A stretch of 21,697 bases of DNA from an uncultured Alphaproteobacteria bacterium (GCA_944389685.1 CALXNF010000062.1:1-21697); one strand, 5' to 3'. Shown: positions 7,968-15,473, counted from the first letter of the stretch. Numbers and translations are program-made. Notes: generated from the letters alone by a model not told the origin.

Positions 7968-8654
7968 GTGAAACCGGAAGAAAAAGATTTAAATTTTCAC
8001 GAAGGGCATAGAGAACGTTTGCGCCAGAAATTTCTGGCTGATAAATTAGCCGATTACGAATTGTTGGAATTGTTATTAAGTTTTGTAATTCCGCGTCGTG
8101 ATGTAAGGCCTTTGGCGCGTGGTTTAATGAAGCAGTTCGGTGGCTTATACCAAATCATTACAGCACCAATTGAAAGCTTGATTGAATTTAAAGGAATTGG
8201 TCAAAATACGGCGATTTTTATAAAAGCTATACACAAGATTATGGTTGCTGGTTATAAATCAAATTTAGATAATGTAACTATATTTCATAATGAAAAGATT
8301 TTAACGAATTATTGTTTGCTTTTGATGTCCGGTAAAACAAAAGAAGAAATTCATATTTTGTACCTTGATGGTTATATGCGTTTATTAGCAGATGATTTAC
8401 ATAGCATGGGTACGGTAGATTGGGCCGCCGCGTATCCAAGAGAAATATTAAAGCGCGCGTTAGAATTGAACGCAAAATCTATTGTTATTTTACATAACCA
8501 TCCAACGCCTAATACTTCATTTTCAACAGAAGATATTGATTTGACCGAGCGCATTAAAAGTTTATTAGCGACGGTTGATATAGAAATACACGACCATTAT
8601 TTAGTTTCTGGCGGTATTGTTTATTCTGCAAGAAATATGTTTTTATTAAAATAA
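7968..8654 (+). CDS. radC: RadC family protein (JAB/MPN domain)
   Basis: RadC proteins combine helix-hairpin-helix DNA-binding sequence with a JAB1/MPN metalloprotease-like domain; the cellular role is still unsettled. Here the HhH segment is around residues 70-92 (LIEFKGIGQNTA) and the MPN domain spans about 105-228. The metal-site signature H-x-H-x7-S-x2-D is intact (H176, H178, S186, D189), with E126 or E127 as candidate general base. The usual HNHPSGDP stretch is altered to HNHPTPNT without changing the spacing. The start is GTG at 7968 with AGG seven bases before it. This is the last gene of the operon. Its 3' end overlaps the convergent 8646-9278 gene by nine bases, and no terminator hairpin is visible there. 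Confidence 0.92.
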   Translation: MKPEEKDLNFHEGHRERLRQKFLADKLADYELLELLLSFVIPRRDVRPLARGLMKQFGGLYQIITAPIESLIEFKGIGQNTAIFIKAIHKIMVAGYKSNLDNVTIFHNEKILTNYCLLLMSGKTKEEIHILYLDGYMRLLADDLHSMGTVDWAAAYPREILKRALELNAKSIVILHNHPTPNTSFSTEDIDLTERIKSLLATVDIEIHDHYLVSGGIVYSARNMFLLK

Positions 8655-9278
8655 GTCTTCTACATTACAAATTACTTTCATCGATTTATTTGATTCAATA
8701 GGAATCAGTTGCCCTTTATTAAATGTATAAGTTGTCTTTTTTGCCATGGTTGGCGTATCCCAAGATGTTTCCCAATCACGAGATATTTTTATAACCTGAA
8801 AATCTGGTGTAAATTTAAATTGTAATTTTTGTAAAGCGCATTCCGCGCCTTCTGTCGTACGAAAACCGTCTGGTGTTATGTCCACGAAGGTTCCATTTTG
8901 ATTTAGTTCTATTTTATATTGATAATAAAAATGGCTTGTGCCGTTTTCATTGCGTGTGCGAGTGATTCTGTCTTGTTTCCCATCGCGATTAATGTCTACA
9001 TCAAATATTTCTTTTTCTGATATGCCTTCACCGAAATCATCTAATTCATATTTTTCCGAAAAACTTGGGTTAATTAAACCATCAGAAAAACTATCGTTTG
9101 ATTGCGTTGATTTTACTTGTTGTGCGGGCATATTTGGGGAAGCAACCCCAGAAGGTTTTTGGGAAAACTTAGGGATTTCTCCACCGGCAAGGATATAAAT
9201 TAACCCCGCAATTATTATGAACATAACTATTAGTAATATGTTAAGCGCTATGTTACCTGATTGATATTTTTTTACCAT
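8646..9278 (-). CDS. Membrane-anchored protein with a calcium-loop-like motif
   Basis: I do not recognise this 210-residue protein. One hydrophobic helix (about residues 10-31) after a short basic N-terminus suggests a signal anchor with the bulk outside the cytoplasm. A low-complexity Ser/Pro/Gln linker (about 37-70) leads to a globular part containing DINRDGKQD (95-103), which fits the D-x-N-x-D-G-x-x-D pattern of dockerin or EF-hand-type Ca2+ loops. Two cysteines (in AECAL and VICNV) could form a disulfide. AAAAGG lies seven bases before the ATG, and the preceding gene's stop is 12 bases upstream, so it is the third gene of a minus-strand operon. It overlaps radC tail to tail. Function unknown; the reading frame looks real. 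Confidence 0.78.
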   Translation of the reverse strand: MVKKYQSGNIALNILLIVMFIIIAGLIYILAGGEIPKFSQKPSGVASPNMPAQQVKSTQSNDSFSDGLINPSFSEKYELDDFGEGISEKEIFDVDINRDGKQDRITRTRNENGTSHFYYQYKIELNQNGTFVDITPDGFRTTEGAECALQKLQFKFTPDFQVIKISRDWETSWDTPTMAKKTTYTFNKGQLIPIESNKSMKVICNVEDLF

Positions 9279-9290
9279 AATTTAACCTTT

Positions 9291-10325
9291 TTAGTTTTTT
9301 ACAACTCTACCGACTTCCCAGCCTTCTATCTGTCGTATAGCTACAGCGACTCTGGTTAATTCTGTGTCGTTTAAATCGCTCATACGTCTATTTATTGATA
9401 AACCTGTTAGCTCTTGAATTCGTCTATGGTATGCGGCTGTATCATTTTCTACTGGTGGGGCATACCTACTTATTGCACCTGCTATTGTTAATTTATTATA
9501 ACTATCGCTTCGTAATAATAGATTGATTGCGCGCATACCAGTTTCTTCGTCTGGGAAAACTGCAAAACCTCCTGCTTCACCGATTGCACCGGCGTTTCTT
9601 GAAAATTCAGAATATCTTATATTTCCAGGGTTCATATTTCGCCAAGCTCTTGTTCCACCCGTTCGACGGTATTGGGTTCCATCCGAGTTTGTATATATAA
9701 CGTCACGCGAAGATGCACGGGCTTTTGTTGGCCTGCGTGTTGAGGAAGGCGTTGGTCTGTAATCACTTTCGGGTGTTTGTGGCGTCACAGTTTGCTCTTG
9801 ATTAAATATTGTGTTGTCATCTGGAGTTACTGTGACTGTTTCCAAATCAGGTGGTAAATCAGGTGCTTGTAGCGGTGCCTCTGAATAAGGTACGCCAGAA
9901 TCGTAAATTTCAATGTCTTCATAAAGTTTGAATTCATCGTATTCTGATAGTTCAAGTTTTCGTGCATCTAATATTTCATTTATTTCTGAAAAAGATACTT
10001 TAATCGTTCGACATCCTTTTGCAAATAAATCGTCACTCCAAATCATGTTAACAATCGGTATGACAGCAGATAAAGTTCCTAGCATTATTATAAGATTTCG
10101 CAGGTTAGAAAAATAATCCGATTTCGCCCCGCGTATAAGTGAAATTGCCCACCCAAAAAGAAATAAGCCGGTTATACAAACAATTACTAACCAAGCATAT
10201 TCAATAAAGGTTTCAAAACTTCTTAATATACAAGAAGGGTCTTCTAAATATAGAAATGTTCCGTCAGAACCCAGAATATGGAACCCAGAATTTTTTAATA
10301 ATCTAAGAATTATTTCTGTATTCAT
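9291..10325 (-). CDS. Membrane protein with C-terminal lysozyme-like NMNPGNIRY domain (paralogue 1)
   Basis: The 344-residue protein has a short N-terminal segment, two probable membrane helices (about 42-62 and 76-96), a charged then Pro/Thr-rich linker (about 110-200), and a C-terminal domain (about 208-340). That domain contains RAWRNMNPGNIRY, GGFAVFPDEETGM and YAPPVENDT. The pattern NPGNIR ... FAVFPDEETG ... APPxENDT resembles phage-virion and bacterial lysozyme-like or structural proteins, so peptidoglycan binding or cleavage is the best guess. The same domain recurs in the 11894-12625 gene: by eye, 80 of 130 positions are identical without gaps. It is the middle gene of an operon, 18 bases after the upstream stop. 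The best upstream purine tract fits an out-of-frame ATG, so translation may depend on coupling. A Glu catalytic residue is not certain. Confidence 0.83.
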   Translation of the reverse strand: MNTEIILRLLKNSGFHILGSDGTFLYLEDPSCILRSFETFIEYAWLVIVCITGLFLFGWAISLIRGAKSDYFSNLRNLIIMLGTLSAVIPIVNMIWSDDLFAKGCRTIKVSFSEINEILDARKLELSEYDEFKLYEDIEIYDSGVPYSEAPLQAPDLPPDLETVTVTPDDNTIFNQEQTVTPQTPESDYRPTPSSTRRPTKARASSRDVIYTNSDGTQYRRTGGTRAWRNMNPGNIRYSEFSRNAGAIGEAGGFAVFPDEETGMRAINLLLRSDSYNKLTIAGAISRYAPPVENDTAAYHRRIQELTGLSINRRMSDLNDTELTRVAVAIRQIEGWEVGRVVKN

Positions 10326-10343
10326 CAGAACTCATGCTTTTAC

Positions 10344-11306
10344 CTATTTCTTTGAGGCCGCATTCGTAAAGAAACCCGGTATCGTAAAGTCGTCGTCATT
10401 GGCAGCGATGCCAGCCCAACCAAATAGATCCCCCATTAGACCTGTTTCATCACGTTTGGCTTTTTTAAAAGGTAAAATATTTTTTAGCTTTCCAATCTTA
10501 CTGTGGTTTTCGCTTTTAGGTTGAGTCGGGATTTTATCTTGATTCTCTGCAAATTCAGCGGCCAGCTGTTCTAGAGTGGCGTCTGCATCTTCTTCTATAG
10601 ATTCCGAAAAGTCTTCTTTTTCAAATGTAAGATTTTCGGCAGAGGTATTTTCCTCTTCTATTGGTTCTTCTATGACATCTTCTCGCAAAGGCGTCATGCT
10701 TTCTAATAGTTGCTCTAAAGTTTTTTCAATCGGTGCTTCAGGCGCGTCTTCTGTAATCATATTGGCAATGTCAGAAGGGTGTATATCGTTTTCTTCAACC
10801 TTTTCTTCTATTTCTGGGGTTATATTGATTGCCGAAATGTGTTCTTTATCTATTTCTTGAATTTCAGTTATTTCAGATTCTGAATTTGTTTCTTCTGCAG
10901 AGTTATCTTTTTGTGCTGCCAGAATTGATAAAATTGGTATGATTTTTTCTTCTGTTGTAGGTTCGGTTATTTTTTCGGAACTTTCGATTGTTTCTGGCAA
11001 AGCAGATTCTTCTTTTGCAACGGATTTATTTTTGCGTGTGGAAGCTGATTTTTTTATACTTTTTTTCGTTTCTTTTGGTGCTTCTACGATAGATGATTCT
11101 GGTTGCACTGATACAGCTTCTAGTTGCGTCGTTACGGTTGTATGTGCTTCGTTAGAACACAACGCATCATCACTATCGACTGGTACCCCGAACATAACTG
11201 TATCGTTACCTAATCCTAAGGTTGTCCGAACTTCTTCAAAAGCCGCCCGAATATCGGCCATATCAAATACTTCATTACCAGAAATGTAAATGATTTTCGT
11301 TTTCAT
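10344..11306 (-). CDS. Acidic, largely disordered protein with small conserved N-terminal domain
   Basis: Not recognised by name. From ATG 11306 it has 320 residues: a compact N-terminal segment (about 1-50, MKTKIIYISGNEVFDMADIR followed by a VMFGVPVD strand), a long Glu/Ser/Thr-rich stretch (about 55-275) with a Lys/Ser-rich island (about 77-95), and a hydrophobic, Gly/Phe-rich C-terminal tail. The longer reading from ATG 11363 is unlikely, because an extended -10 promoter (11335-11343) sits downstream of that ATG while GGGGGA lies nine bases before 11306. It heads the three-gene minus-strand operon and is divergent from the zapA unit. The disordered acidic middle suggests a scaffold or linker. 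The N-terminal part could be a protein-interaction domain; both are inference. Confidence 0.8.
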   Translation of the reverse strand: MKTKIIYISGNEVFDMADIRAAFEEVRTTLGLGNDTVMFGVPVDSDDALCSNEAHTTVTTQLEAVSVQPESSIVEAPKETKKSIKKSASTRKNKSVAKEESALPETIESSEKITEPTTEEKIIPILSILAAQKDNSAEETNSESEITEIQEIDKEHISAINITPEIEEKVEENDIHPSDIANMITEDAPEAPIEKTLEQLLESMTPLREDVIEEPIEEENTSAENLTFEKEDFSESIEEDADATLEQLAAEFAENQDKIPTQPKSENHSKIGKLKNILPFKKAKRDETGLMGDLFGWAGIAANDDDFTIPGFFTNAASKK

Positions 11307-11334
11307 TGAAATAAATCCCCCACTAGATGGGAAC

Positions 11335-11343
11335 ATTATATCA
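11335..11343 (-). promoter_or_regulatory. Extended -10 promoter of the 11306-8646 operon
   Basis: TGATATAAT on the minus strand is a perfect TGnTATAAT extended -10 without a good -35. Initiation near 11328 gives a leader of about 22 bases to the ATG at 11306, and rules out the upstream ATG at 11363. Confidence 0.75.
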
Positions 11344-11388
11344 CATTTTGCTGTTGAACGCATGTAAAAAATATCTTAAACTGAAAAT

Positions 11389-11598
11389 ATGTCTGACATA
11401 AAACAACAAATCTTTCAAGAACTGAACGCAGTCGAAGAAGCTGCCGCAAGACTGCGGTCTGTGGCGGTTAATGCGGGTAAACAAACGGATTTAGAGGTCG
11501 CAATTTTGACAGAACAGGTAAAAGGCTTGCGTGAAAAAAACGAACGGGCGACTGATTTGATAGAACAAAGTATGTCAATATTAAAGAAGTTAAAATGA
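11389..11598 (+). CDS. Small coiled-coil protein preceding zapA (DUF4164-like)
   Basis: A 69-residue, entirely helical protein with heptad-like spacing of hydrophobics, ending in LKKLK. In Alphaproteobacteria a short coiled-coil protein (DUF4164-type, ZapB-like in size) commonly precedes zapA, and this one fits in length, charge pattern and position. Its stop overlaps the zapA start (ATGA), so the two are translationally coupled and probably act together at the division septum. No Shine-Dalgarno is visible before ATG 11389. A weak -10 (TAAACT, 11377-11382) ends six bases before it, so a leaderless transcript is possible. Family assignment rests on context more than on motifs. Confidence 0.75.
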   Translation: MSDIKQQIFQELNAVEEAAARLRSVAVNAGKQTDLEVAILTEQVKGLREKNERATDLIEQSMSILKKLK

Positions 11599-11870
11599 GC
11601 GTAGTATCTATACCTATTGTTAATAAAAATTATCCCATGGGTTGCGAAGACGGTCAAGAAACCCGCCTGATAGAATTAGGAAAGATGGTAGACGCAAGGG
11701 CGCGTGAAATTCTTGATAAAATAGGTCCGTTACCTGAAAATGCTTTGTTGGCAACTTTATGTATAGTTTTGGCTGATGAAATTCATAATAGGCCTGCACC
11801 GACAGTGACAGATGCAGATCTGCGTGAAATTTTGGCAAGAATTCGTGAAATAAAGAATAAATTGAATTAA
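11595..11870 (+). CDS. zapA: Cell division protein ZapA
   Basis: ZapA binds and bundles FtsZ filaments at mid-cell. The 91-residue protein has the family plan: an N-terminal beta strand segment (VSIPIVNKNYPMGCEDG), the helix ETRLIELGKMVDARAREI, then a long C-terminal coiled-coil helix. ATG 11595 overlaps the upstream stop by four bases (ATGA). A bidirectional terminator begins immediately after the stop codon. In many proteobacteria the 6S RNA gene follows zapA; I see no candidate directly downstream here, because a minus-strand gene starts there. Confidence 0.9.
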   Translation: MSVVSIPIVNKNYPMGCEDGQETRLIELGKMVDARAREILDKIGPLPENALLATLCIVLADEIHNRPAPTVTDADLREILARIREIKNKLN

Positions 11871-11895
11871 AAAAACGCGTTTTACGCGTTTTTTT
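11868..11895. terminator. Bidirectional terminator after zapA
   Basis: ACGCGT (11875-11880) and ACGCGT (11884-11889) form a perfect stem with loop TTT, extended by flanking A and T tracts, so it works on both strands. The minus-strand gene's stop codon (11896-11894) lies in its T tract. Confidence 0.88.
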
Positions 11896-12625
11896 AGATT
11901 GTTTTTTGTTGGCGACTGGTTAAGGCTCTTTTTTGAGCATTTGCATAAAATGTCAAAGAATCGGTTTGTGTCGGTTGGGCTTGTATGAAAGTTTCTTTTC
12001 CTTCACGCCAGCCTTCGACAACGCGTATTGCCTTTACAACGCACATCATTTGTTCATCATCAAGCTCAAATATTTTTTTTGTTATGGGAAGCCCCGTCAT
12101 TTTTCGTAAGCTTGCTTTATATTTTTCTGTGTCGTTTTCGTGCGGTGGTGCATATTTAAAAATTGCTTGCGAAATAGTCAGGTTTCTATATTTGTCTGAT
12201 TTTAATAATGCACCAATTGCTTTCATGCCAGTTTCTTCATCTGGGAAGACGGCGAACCCCCCTGCATGACCTATTGCACCGGCTTGACGGGCAAAATCAG
12301 AATATCTTATATTACCTGGGTTCATATTGCGCCATGCGCGCGTTCCTCCGCTGCGGCGAAATTGATTTCCATCTGCGCGTGTATATACAACATCGTACCT
12401 TTGGGCCGTTGCGGTTACGGCAATATGGTCGTTAGTTATAGTTGGTTCTAATGTAATTATTGTATCTGTTTTCTCTTCTTGTTTCGGAAGAGGAGATTCT
12501 TTATAAAAATTTATATCAATCGCGCTTGAAAGTTGCGCTTTTTCGTTTGAACCAAGCATTTTTGCACCGGCAAAAATCATAGCCGAGCTGGTTAAAATGT
12601 ATGGAATTGTGCGCTTAAAACTCAT
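11894..12625 (-). CDS. Secreted or anchored lysozyme-like NMNPGNIRY domain protein (paralogue 2)
   Basis: From ATG 12625, with AAGGAG six to seven bases before it, the protein is 243 residues. The N-terminus (MSFKRTIPYILTSSAMIFAG) is a signal peptide or anchor helix; a linker of about 50 residues leads to the NMNPGNIRY domain (about 77-210), then a 33-residue polar tail. The domain shares NMNPGNIRYSD, GGFAVFPDEETGM and YAPPHENDT with the 9291-10325 protein. By analogy to phage and bacterial proteins with the same signature it is probably a peptidoglycan-active, lysozyme-fold domain in the periplasm; catalysis is unproven. A longer TTG start (12646) is less likely because it lies upstream of the AAGGAG. 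The gene has an unusually long, GC-richer leader with strong secondary-structure potential, unlike its neighbours, so post-transcriptional control is possible. Confidence 0.85.
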   Translation of the reverse strand: MSFKRTIPYILTSSAMIFAGAKMLGSNEKAQLSSAIDINFYKESPLPKQEEKTDTIITLEPTITNDHIAVTATAQRYDVVYTRADGNQFRRSGGTRAWRNMNPGNIRYSDFARQAGAIGHAGGFAVFPDEETGMKAIGALLKSDKYRNLTISQAIFKYAPPHENDTEKYKASLRKMTGLPITKKIFELDDEQMMCVVKAIRVVEGWREGKETFIQAQPTQTDSLTFYANAQKRALTSRQQKTI

Positions 12626-12702
12626 CTTTTTCTCCTTTGCAATCAAAGTGACAGACCGGCATTACCGGTTGTTCAACATATTTCTTGTTTTTTTGTTTTT
12701 GA
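12626..12702 (-). promoter_or_regulatory. 3' part of the long leader of the 11894-12625 gene
   Basis: Holds the ribosome binding site AAGGAG and, on the minus strand, a 5-bp hairpin ACCGG-TAATG-CCGGT (12674-12660). A poly-A-rich single-stranded stretch separates this from the larger structure at 12703-12810. Confidence 0.45.
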
Positions 12703-12810
12703 TTGGTTCGTCGCCGTAGAAGCATTTGGCAACGTACATTCAAACGAAACGAAAAAATCGTAACGCCCCGACTTATCTCATTCGACAGCCCGCCCCGATA
12801 GGGGAACCAA
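12703..12810 (-). promoter_or_regulatory. Candidate structured leader RNA (riboswitch-like or ncRNA)
   Basis: On the minus strand, TTGGTTC (12810-12804) pairs perfectly with GAACCAA (12709-12703), closing about 108 bases. Inside are hairpin CCCC-TATC-GGGG (12804-12793) and stem CGTTGCC/GGCGACG with one G-U pair (12734-12728 with 12715-12709). TCGGGGCG occurs twice (12798-12791 and 12771-12764), so the CCCC arm could pair with either copy, giving alternative folds. The block is much richer in GC than its surroundings. I matched it to no known riboswitch consensus. The same pairing exists on the plus strand, but the promoter at 12823-12850 favours minus. Confidence 0.5.
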
Positions 12811-12822
12811 AGTTTGTATATA

Positions 12823-12850
12823 CATATATATCTAAAAAAATAAATTTCAA
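12823..12850 (-). promoter_or_regulatory. Candidate promoter for the leader and the 11894-12625 gene
   Basis: TTGAAA (12850-12845) and TATATG (12828-12823) are 16 bases apart on the minus strand. Initiation near 12816 would put the 5' end just before the closing stem of the structured element and give a leader of about 190 bases. Confidence 0.5.
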
Positions 12851-12961
12851 GTTAAAAATGCAAAAAAATCAAAAAAATTTTTTATTTGTTGTTTTTTGGT
12901 AAGTTTTTTAGATTTTTTTCTGTTGTTATTTTTTTGCAAATGTTTTAAATTCTTTGGTGTT
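12851..12961. other. AT-rich spacer upstream of parC
   Basis: Poly-A and poly-T tracts dominate. I see no clear sigma-70 promoter for parC; the only ribosome-binding candidate is a weak GGTG just before ATG 12962. Confidence 0.4.
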
Positions 12962-15193
12962 ATGAGTAAGGAAGTTATTGAAAATATTGATTCACAGCAA
13001 CTGTCAGACGCTTTATCAGAGCGTTATTTGTCCTATGCTGTCAGTACTATTGTATCCCGCGCTTTACCAGATGTTCGTGACGGGTTAAAGCCGGTACACC
13101 GTCGCATTTTATATTCTATGTTGCGTCAGAAATTGTCGCCATCTGCGGCTTTTCGTAAGTGTGCAACGGTTGTTGGTGATGTGTTGGGGCATTATCATCC
13201 GCATGGGGACTCGTCCGTTTACGATGCGATGGTGCGTTTGGCGCAAGACTTCTCTGTAAGATACCCGCTGATAGACGGGCAGGGGAATTTTGGTAACATT
13301 GATGGTGACCCACAGGCGGCATATCGTTATACTGAATCAAAAATGACAGACGCTGCTATGCTGATTATGGAAGGCATAGATGAAGACAGCGTTGATATGA
13401 TGCCGAACTTTGATGGTACTACGGTTGAGCCAACGGTTATGCCGGGGGCTTTCCCTAACCTGCTGGCAAATGGTGGCATGGGGATTGCCGTTGGTATGGC
13501 AACGAATATACCAACGCATAACGTGGCAGAGGTTTGTGATGCCTTGACGTTGGTTGTCGATAATCCAGAGGCAACAACACCGCAGATAATGAAGAAGCTT
13601 GTTGGACCGGACTTTCCAACTGGAGGCGTTCTGATAGATTCTTTTGATACGATTGTAAAGAACTATGAGTCTGGACGTGGTGCATTTCGCGTTCGTGCCA
13701 AATGGGAGGTTGAAAAACTTGAACGCGGGGCAGAACAGGTAGTTATAACAGAAATTCCGTATGGTATAATAAAATCTAAGTTAGTAGAACAAATTGCGAA
13801 CTTGATTGACGCAAAGAAATTACCGCTTGTTGATGATATTTCCGATGAATCAACGACTGATGTTAGAATCGTTATTACCCCGAAGAGCAGAAATGTTCCA
13901 GCAGACAAAATGATGGCTCATTTATTTGCGATGACCGATTTAGAGTATCGTTTTAATATGAATTTTAACGTCATTGATTCTCGTGGTGTGCCGCGTGTAA
14001 TGGGGATAGGGGATGTATTACGTGAATTTATTGCTCATCAGAAAAATGTTTTAATTCGTCGCACTAATTGGCGGTTGGGCAATATAGAACGCCGTTTGGA
14101 AATACTTGGTGGTTTGCTGATAGTGTATCTGAACTTGGATAGAGTCATTGAAATCATCAGAAACGAAGACGATCCAAAGGCTGTATTGATTGCCGAATTT
14201 AATCTGACGGAAATTCAGGTGGAGGCGATATTAAATACTCGTCTGCGTTCTTTGCGCAAATTGGAAGAAATGGAAATTCGTCGTGAAGACGCGGAATTAT
14301 TAGCAGAAAAGAAGAATTTACAAGATTTATTAGCAAGCCCAGAAATGCAGAATAACCAATTAAAGGCTTGGTTCGCGGATATTAAAAAGCGTTATGATAA
14401 AAAGACTGCTTTGGGCCGTCGTCGTACTCAGTGGGTGCCATTGACCGAAGAAGTTGTCGTGAACGCAGAAGAGTTTATTGAAAAAGAACCGATAACAGTA
14501 ATTCTATCTTCTATGGGGTGGATTCGCGCTGCGAAGGGGCATCTTGACCTGAATAATTTGGATGTGAAATTCAAAGAAGGTGATGAATTACAGTTTGCTT
14601 TCCATGCACAATCAACAGATAAGATAAATTTGTTTGCCGGTGGTGGCAAGATGTTTACTTTAAATGCAAACGAATTACCGTCCGCGCGTGGTTTCGGTGA
14701 ATCTGTACGTATGATGGCGGATATTGGCGCAGAAGAAAATATTGTGTCCGCTTTTGTATTGAACACAAATGCGAAGTACTTATTGGTTGGGCGTCATGGA
14801 ACGGGCTTTATTGTATCTGGTGAAAATTGCTTGGCGCAGACGCGTACCGGTAAGCAGGTTATGAACACAGATGATAGAAACCCTGCAATAATGTGTGTGT
14901 CTGTGACAGGTGATACTGTTGCTATGTCTGGTTCTAATGATAAATTGTTAATATTCCCAGCGTCTGAAATTCCAGAGATGACACGTGGTAAGGGTGTGAT
15001 TCTGCAGAAATATAATGCCGAACGTACATACGTTTTGGACGTTATGTTCTTTAATGCTGCGGATGGTTTTGGGTGGACGACGGGACGCGGTACAACAAAA
15101 ATGGACGATTGGATGCCATGGACAGGTAAACGTGCGTCTCAGGGGCGGACGGTACCGGTGGGTTTCCCGCGCAGCGGTAAATTCGGAAAATGA
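12962..15193 (+). CDS. parC: DNA topoisomerase IV subunit A
   Basis: Breakage-reunion subunit that decatenates daughter chromosomes together with ParE. From ATG 12962 (MSKEVIEN) it has 743 residues. The catalytic tyrosine is Y123 in YRYTE; the quinolone-determining segment HPHGDSSVYDAMVRL carries S84 and D88, the unmutated states at the positions equivalent to GyrA S83 and D87. GNFGNIDGD rather than GNFGS(V/I)DGD, and a C-terminal domain whose only GyrA-box-like piece is the degenerate QTRTGKQ, argue for ParC over GyrA. The longer frame from 12896 encodes a Phe/Leu-rich extension translated from poly-T and is rejected. It is monocistronic with a terminator at 15217. Confidence 0.93.
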   Translation: MSKEVIENIDSQQLSDALSERYLSYAVSTIVSRALPDVRDGLKPVHRRILYSMLRQKLSPSAAFRKCATVVGDVLGHYHPHGDSSVYDAMVRLAQDFSVRYPLIDGQGNFGNIDGDPQAAYRYTESKMTDAAMLIMEGIDEDSVDMMPNFDGTTVEPTVMPGAFPNLLANGGMGIAVGMATNIPTHNVAEVCDALTLVVDNPEATTPQIMKKLVGPDFPTGGVLIDSFDTIVKNYESGRGAFRVRAKWEVEKLERGAEQVVITEIPYGIIKSKLVEQIANLIDAKKLPLVDDISDESTTDVRIVITPKSRNVPADKMMAHLFAMTDLEYRFNMNFNVIDSRGVPRVMGIGDVLREFIAHQKNVLIRRTNWRLGNIERRLEILGGLLIVYLNLDRVIEIIRNEDDPKAVLIAEFNLTEIQVEAILNTRLRSLRKLEEMEIRREDAELLAEKKNLQDLLASPEMQNNQLKAWFADIKKRYDKKTALGRRRTQWVPLTEEVVVNAEEFIEKEPITVILSSMGWIRAAKGHLDLNNLDVKFKEGDELQFAFHAQSTDKINLFAGGGKMFTLNANELPSARGFGESVRMMADIGAEENIVSAFVLNTNAKYLLVGRHGTGFIVSGENCLAQTRTGKQVMNTDDRNPAIMCVSVTGDTVAMSGSNDKLLIFPASEIPEMTRGKGVILQKYNAERTYVLDVMFFNAADGFGWTTGRGTTKMDDWMPWTGKRASQGRTVPVGFPRSGKFGK

Positions 15194-15216
15194 TAGTTAT
15201 ATTTATTGGGTAAAAG

Positions 15217-15242
15217 AAAAGGTGCAAGTAATGCACCTTTTT
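15217..15242 (+). terminator. Intrinsic terminator after parC
   Basis: GGTGCA/TGCACC stem with loop AGTAA, extended by four A-T pairs and ending in T-rich sequence. The A tract before it may also let it serve rpmG from the other side. Confidence 0.88.
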
Positions 15243-15265
15243 CATTTTTTTTTGATACGAAACTA

Positions 15266-15445
15266 TTAATGAGGCATTTTTGCTTCAGTCATAACGACGT
15301 GTTTACGTAATTTTGGATCATACTTACGGAATTTCATTTTTCCTGCGGTATTTTCAGATTTTGTATTTTTAGTTGTCGTATAGAAATAACCTGTTTCTTT
15401 ATTTTCAAGTTTTACGACTTCTTTGCTACCTTTCTTAGATGCCAT
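15266..15445 (-). CDS. rpmG: 50S ribosomal protein L33
   Basis: A 59-residue basic protein, read by eye from the minus strand: it begins MASKKGSKEVVKLENKETGY, continues FYTTTKNTKSENT, and ends KMPH. This is the L33 pattern (GYFYTTxKN... KMxxRKYDPxxRKHV). It lacks the two CxxC zinc motifs, so it is the zinc-independent form. AAGGG lies seven bases before ATG 15445. It is a single gene with its own promoter, converging on parC. Confidence 0.95.
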   Translation of the reverse strand: MASKKGSKEVVKLENKETGYFYTTTKNTKSENTAGKMKFRKYDPKLRKHVVMTEAKMPH

Positions 15446-15473
15446 TTTATAACCCTTTTTATTTCTGGCTAGA

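Noticed and set aside
9291..11306. Type IV secretion or pilus operon
   Set aside because: The two membrane helices plus lysozyme-like domain recall such systems, but no VirB-like ATPase, pilin or channel motif is present in the window.
11307..11363. N-terminal extension of the acidic protein (ATG 11363)
   Set aside because: The extended -10 promoter at 11335-11343 lies downstream of this ATG, and a strong GGGGGA precedes the ATG at 11306.
12633..12741. Small upstream open frame in the leader on the minus strand, about 25 codons, starting ATG TAC GTT
   Set aside because: No Shine-Dalgarno, an in-frame stop directly before it, and a length expected by chance; the pairing in the region explains the sequence better.
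12896..12961. 22-residue Phe/Leu-rich extension of ParC
   Set aside because: It is translation of poly-T sequence and precedes the conserved ParC start; ATG 12962 matches the family's beginning.
12962..15193. GyrA as alternative identity
   Set aside because: GNIDGD instead of GNFGS(V/I)DGD and the lack of a proper GyrA box (QRRGGKG-like) favour ParC.
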